A DNA stretch of 16,718 bases from NCBI GenBank assembly GCA_051891435.1, contig JBJFFE010000021.1, forward strand, positions 1 to 16,718, in the 5' to 3' direction. Below, one piece after another: positions 13,850 through 16,718 of this stretch (position 1 is its first letter; every line of letters begins with the position of its first letter). This DNA comes from UMGS1933 sp051891435 (GTDB taxonomy: Bacteria > Bacillota > Clostridia > TANB77 > CAG-508). The position numbers and the translations under genes are program-made. Below the pieces are notes generated by a model that ran no database searches, was not told the DNA's origin, and saw only the letters and a list, made by a program, of their open reading frames with translations.

Positions 13850-13920
13850 AATGATTTGAGAAAGAATTAAAAGAGAGTTATAATACAAACTGGGAAGACA
13901 CAGTTGGATTGGAGGAACCG

Positions 13921-15699
13921 TTGCAAGTAAAAGTAATAAAAAAGGTCGATGGTAGAATCGATAGGAAAACTGGGAATGTCTATAACGAAAGATTGAGAGT
14001 ATGTGCATATTGTAGAGTAAGTACAGATTCAGAAGAACAAAAAAATAGTTATGATTCTCAATTAAAATATTACAAGGAGAAAATTACAACTAATTCAAAC
14101 TGGTCATTTGCAGGAATTTATGCAGACGAGGCTATAAGTGGTACACTTGATTATAAAAGAGATGACTTTATGAGAATGATAACAGATGCATTAGAGGGGA
14201 AATTTGACTTAATAATGACAAAATCAATTTCTCGTTTTGCAAGAAATACTGTGGATACATTAAAGTATGTCAGAAAGTTAAAAGAAAGAAACATTGCAAT
14301 AATTTTTGAAGAAGAAAATATAAACACATTAGAAATGGCAGGAGAACTTCTTTTAACAATATTAAGCTCTATAGCACAGCAGGAAAGTGAAAATATTTCA
14401 ACTCATGTAAAGTTGGGATTAAAAATGAAAATGGAGAGGGGGGAACTAGTAGGATTCAATAATTGTCTAGGTTATAGATATGATTACAAAACAAATACAA
14501 TGTCTATAAATGAAGAAGAAGCAGAAATTGTGAAATATGTATTTAGAAGATATTGTGAGGGAGCAGGCTCAACAGTCATTGCTAGAGAATTATCAGAACT
14601 AGGGCATAAAACTCCAAAGGGTGAAGAAACTTGGTCAGAGTCAACTGTTAGAGGAATAATAAGAAATGAAAAATATATCGGAAATGTTCTAATGGGAAAA
14701 ACTTATACAATAGATCCTATATCACATAAAAGAGTTACTAATATGGGAGAAGAGGACAAGTATTATATAGAAGAGCATCACGAGCCAATAATACCTTTGG
14801 AGGTCTATGAAAAAGCTCAATACATTCTAAACTCAAGAAGAGTAACTAGAGATACAGGTAGAAAAGGAAGCAATTATAGTAGAATGTATCCCTTTAGTAG
14901 TATGTTATATTGTGGATTCTGTGGCGAACATTATGTAAGAAAAAATTTATATCCACATACAAACTATTCACAAAGAGCTTGGCAATGTATGAAATATGTA
15001 AAGAAAGGCAAAAGATTTTGTCCTGATTCAAAAATACTAAAAGAGGAAATAATAGAAAATTGTTTTGTAGAAGCATACAGAATATTAACTAATGACAATA
15101 AAGAAATTATCAAAAATTTTATTGATAAAATTGATGATATACTAGCTCAGAATAATGCAAAAAGTATAATTGAAAAATTGGAACTAGAAAAACAAAATTT
15201 AGAGGACAAACAAAATAAGTTGTTAAATTTAGTTTTAGATGGTACAATAGATAAGGAAATGTATGCATCAAGAAAAGATGAATTAAATAAAAAAATTAAG
15301 AAAATAGAGAAACAGCAAGAAGAATTGTCAAGAGATGTAGAAGACGAAGCAATAATGAATTCTGGTAGAAACAAGATAAAAGCCTTTTTTGAGAAAGAGG
15401 ATTTAATACTTGAAGAATTTGATGAAGAAATATTTGAAGCACTTGTACATAAAGCTATAATAGGAGAAGTAAAAGATAATGGAGAAAAAGATCCTTATGT
15501 AATTAACTTTGTATTTAAAAGTGGTTTTGAATATGATAAAATAAAGGTGAAAACTGATAGCTTAATTTCTAGTGAAGAGGTACTTATTTTACAATTTGAT
15601 AGTTTTCAGAATTTTGTTTCATTTGAGAAACAACCTGATGGAAGTTTACAGAAAAAATTGAAAACGAAGATAACAGTCAAAGTCACATTAAATAACTAA
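13921..15699 (+). CDS. Large serine recombinase/integrase (592 aa)
   Basis: The start is placed at TTG 13921, five bases after GGAGG (13911-13915); an in-frame TTG at 13909 lies over that ribosome binding site. Resolvase-type catalytic domain at residues ~24-170: RVCAYCRVSTDSEEQ with catalytic Ser34, the DEAISG loop, and SRFARNTVDTL with the active-site arginines. The recombinase domain (FRRYCEGAGSTVIARELSEL, TWSESTVRGIIRNEKYIGN) precedes a zinc ribbon (CGFCGEHY, WQCMKYVKKGKRFC) and a coiled coil (residues ~410-475). At 592 aa it is typical of large serine recombinases of Tn4451/Tn5397-type elements. It catalyses integration and excision through a phosphoserine intermediate. Confidence 0.95.
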   Translation: MQVKVIKKVDGRIDRKTGNVYNERLRVCAYCRVSTDSEEQKNSYDSQLKYYKEKITTNSNWSFAGIYADEAISGTLDYKRDDFMRMITDALEGKFDLIMTKSISRFARNTVDTLKYVRKLKERNIAIIFEEENINTLEMAGELLLTILSSIAQQESENISTHVKLGLKMKMERGELVGFNNCLGYRYDYKTNTMSINEEEAEIVKYVFRRYCEGAGSTVIARELSELGHKTPKGEETWSESTVRGIIRNEKYIGNVLMGKTYTIDPISHKRVTNMGEEDKYYIEEHHEPIIPLEVYEKAQYILNSRRVTRDTGRKGSNYSRMYPFSSMLYCGFCGEHYVRKNLYPHTNYSQRAWQCMKYVKKGKRFCPDSKILKEEIIENCFVEAYRILTNDNKEIIKNFIDKIDDILAQNNAKSIIEKLELEKQNLEDKQNKLLNLVLDGTIDKEMYASRKDELNKKIKKIEKQQEELSRDVEDEAIMNSGRNKIKAFFEKEDLILEEFDEEIFEALVHKAIIGEVKDNGEKDPYVINFVFKSGFEYDKIKVKTDSLISSEEVLILQFDSFQNFVSFEKQPDGSLQKKLKTKITVKVTLNN

Positions 15700-15707
15700 T
15701 GACCTGT

Positions 15708-15730
15708 TAACAATCAACAGACAGGGTAAA
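15708..15730. other. Possible attachment-site region next to the recombinase
   Basis: Just past the recombinase stop there is CTGTT..AACAG and an overlapping CCTGT..ACAGG dyad (about 15704-15726), followed by a GC-richer stretch up to the kinase gene. Large serine recombinases commonly have an attachment site here, but no duplicate half-site can be seen in this window, so the call is tentative. Confidence 0.25.
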
Positions 15731-15833
15731 AACTACCTTTCAACGATTGAGCTTCTAGCCATGTGGAATGTGTAGCAGTATTACATTTACGAAAGAAGAA
15801 GAAAAAAATCAAAGATGAAAGGGGAAAATAAAT

Positions 15834-16718
15834 ATGAATCACGCTCAACAATCGGCAATATTCCTAGTAATATTTACAATATGGATTTCAACATTATATA
15901 TAAGAGTATTTGACAAAACACTCAAAAAATATACTCTGTCAATAGGAATATGCCTAATATTTTGGATGATAATAAAAGTATTTAAACATTATACAACAGG
16001 AAGTATAAATCATTATATCTGGTATTTATATTATCTTCCATTAATAGCCATACCTACATTTTATTATAATTGTAGTGACTATTTATTAAAACGTGATAAT
16101 ATTAAAAAAAGAATAATAGCAATAGGAATATCAATTATTCTATTTTTGTTAGTAATAACAAACGATAGCCACCAATTAGTATTTAAAATATTAAATGAAA
16201 ATAATGATTATATACATAAATGGGGGTATTATTTAGTTTGTATATGGATTTTTTTATTACTAATAATGGCAGTAAAAAATCTTGTAAAAGTTAGTATGGC
16301 AGAAAAAGATAAAAAGAAAATTATAATTCCATTTATTCCTATTATTCTAGGCTTAATATATACAGTAATGTATGTTTTAGATATAGAGTGTATACGAAAA
16401 ACAAATATGTCAATAGTTATTGGAGTGTTATTTTGTGTAGGGTTAGAAGTTCTTTTTAGATTGAGGTTGATACCAAACAATTTTAGATATAAAAAAATTT
16501 TTCTAAATTCAAACTTACCAATAGAAATAATATCAAAAGATGGAACTAAAAAAATAAATACACATCACTATATTGAAGTAGAAGAAGATATAAAGAAAGA
16601 CATTAAAAACAATGAAATCAAAACACAATATCAGGCAGAAAATAAAATTCAAAATGTAAAATTAATACAGGGTGGATATGCAGTAGAAGAAAAAGATTTA
16701 AGTAAAATAAATGATCTT
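15834..16718 (+). CDS. 7TM sensor histidine kinase-like protein, N-terminal part
   Basis: ATG 15834 with AAAGGGG about nine bases upstream. The frame stays open for 295 codons to the right edge, so the gene is cut. About seven transmembrane helices fill residues 8-210 (for example IFLVIFTIWISTLYI, IIAIGISIILFLLVI, WGYYLVCIWIFLLLIM). TNDSHQLVF (109-117) between helices is a signature of the histidine-kinase N-terminal 7TM domain. A cytosolic PAS-like part follows (LPIEIISKDGTKKI, then LIQGGYAVEEKDLSKI), as in such sensors; the kinase core would lie beyond the window. It may belong to the host flank or to the element. Partner of the Spo0A-like regulator is possible but not shown. Confidence 0.8.
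   Translation, partial: MNHAQQSAIFLVIFTIWISTLYIRVFDKTLKKYTLSIGICLIFWMIIKVFKHYTTGSINHYIWYLYYLPLIAIPTFYYNCSDYLLKRDNIKKRIIAIGISIILFLLVITNDSHQLVFKILNENNDYIHKWGYYLVCIWIFLLLIMAVKNLVKVSMAEKDKKKIIIPFIPIILGLIYTVMYVLDIECIRKTNMSIVIGVLFCVGLEVLFRLRLIPNNFRYKKIFLNSNLPIEIISKDGTKKINTHHYIEVEEDIKKDIKNNEIKTQYQAENKIQNVKLIQGGYAVEEKDLSKINDL

Noticed and set aside
13846..13854. Reassignment of TGA to tryptophan
   Set aside because: Tryptophans in the recombinase, transglutaminase and HD genes are TGG; TGA ends genes at 8357, 12580 and 13849, with coupled starts. One in-frame TGA before the recombinase is not enough.

Overview
The window is AT-rich DNA with short intergenic gaps, strong GGAGG-type ribosome binding sites, and ATG/TTG/GTG starts. 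It carries a Cna-B/SpaA-type surface protein, a Spo0A-like response regulator and a 7TM histidine-kinase-type sensor. This points to a low-GC Bacillota, most likely a gut-type Clostridia lineage. Species cannot be fixed from sequence alone. The genetic code looks standard: tryptophans in the large genes are TGG and several genes end in TGA.

Layout. (1) 1-3417: the 3' part of a long thioester/SpaA-repeat surface protein (cut by the left edge) ending in LPRTGR and a stop, then two acidic genes of unknown function. (2) 3418-3985: a non-coding region, GC-richer than its flanks, with a strong terminator and a run of hairpins, probably a structured non-coding RNA. (3) 3986-9247: a same-strand cluster with an HD-domain phosphohydrolase, a small conserved-looking protein, two cytosolic transglutaminase/papain-fold proteins with intact Cys-His-Asp triads, a leucine-rich-repeat protein and a 65-aa protein. 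(4) 9248-9788: non-coding, with at least five hairpins. (5) 9789-10850: a small regulatory region with a reverse-strand HTH protein, a divergent 70-aa protein and a forward XRE regulator. (6) 10898-11617: a reverse-strand Spo0A-like response regulator with a clear extended -10 promoter. (7) 11618-12100: non-coding, with a phased 10-bp T-tract array and a 14-bp inverted repeat. (8) 12101-15699: an integrative-element control and recombination module consisting of a sigma region-4 protein overlapping an HTH_16/RsoA-like protein, a 63-aa protein, a 51-aa single-pass membrane protein, an HTH protein, a 53-aa SHOCT-like protein and a large serine recombinase. (9) 15834-16718: the 5' part of a 7TM sensor kinase-like gene, cut by the right edge.

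How it fits together. The order from 12101 to 15699 resembles the regulation/recombination end of Tn916/Tn5397-type elements (orf7-orf8-...-recombinase), so the window is probably the right part of an integrative element. Regions 1-3 would be accessory cargo. The two split sigma-like proteins, the XRE regulators and perhaps the response regulator are the likely switches. The least explained parts are the structured RNA at about 3473-3830, the HD/transglutaminase/LRR cluster, and the control region at 11791-12092 in front of the split sigma pair.
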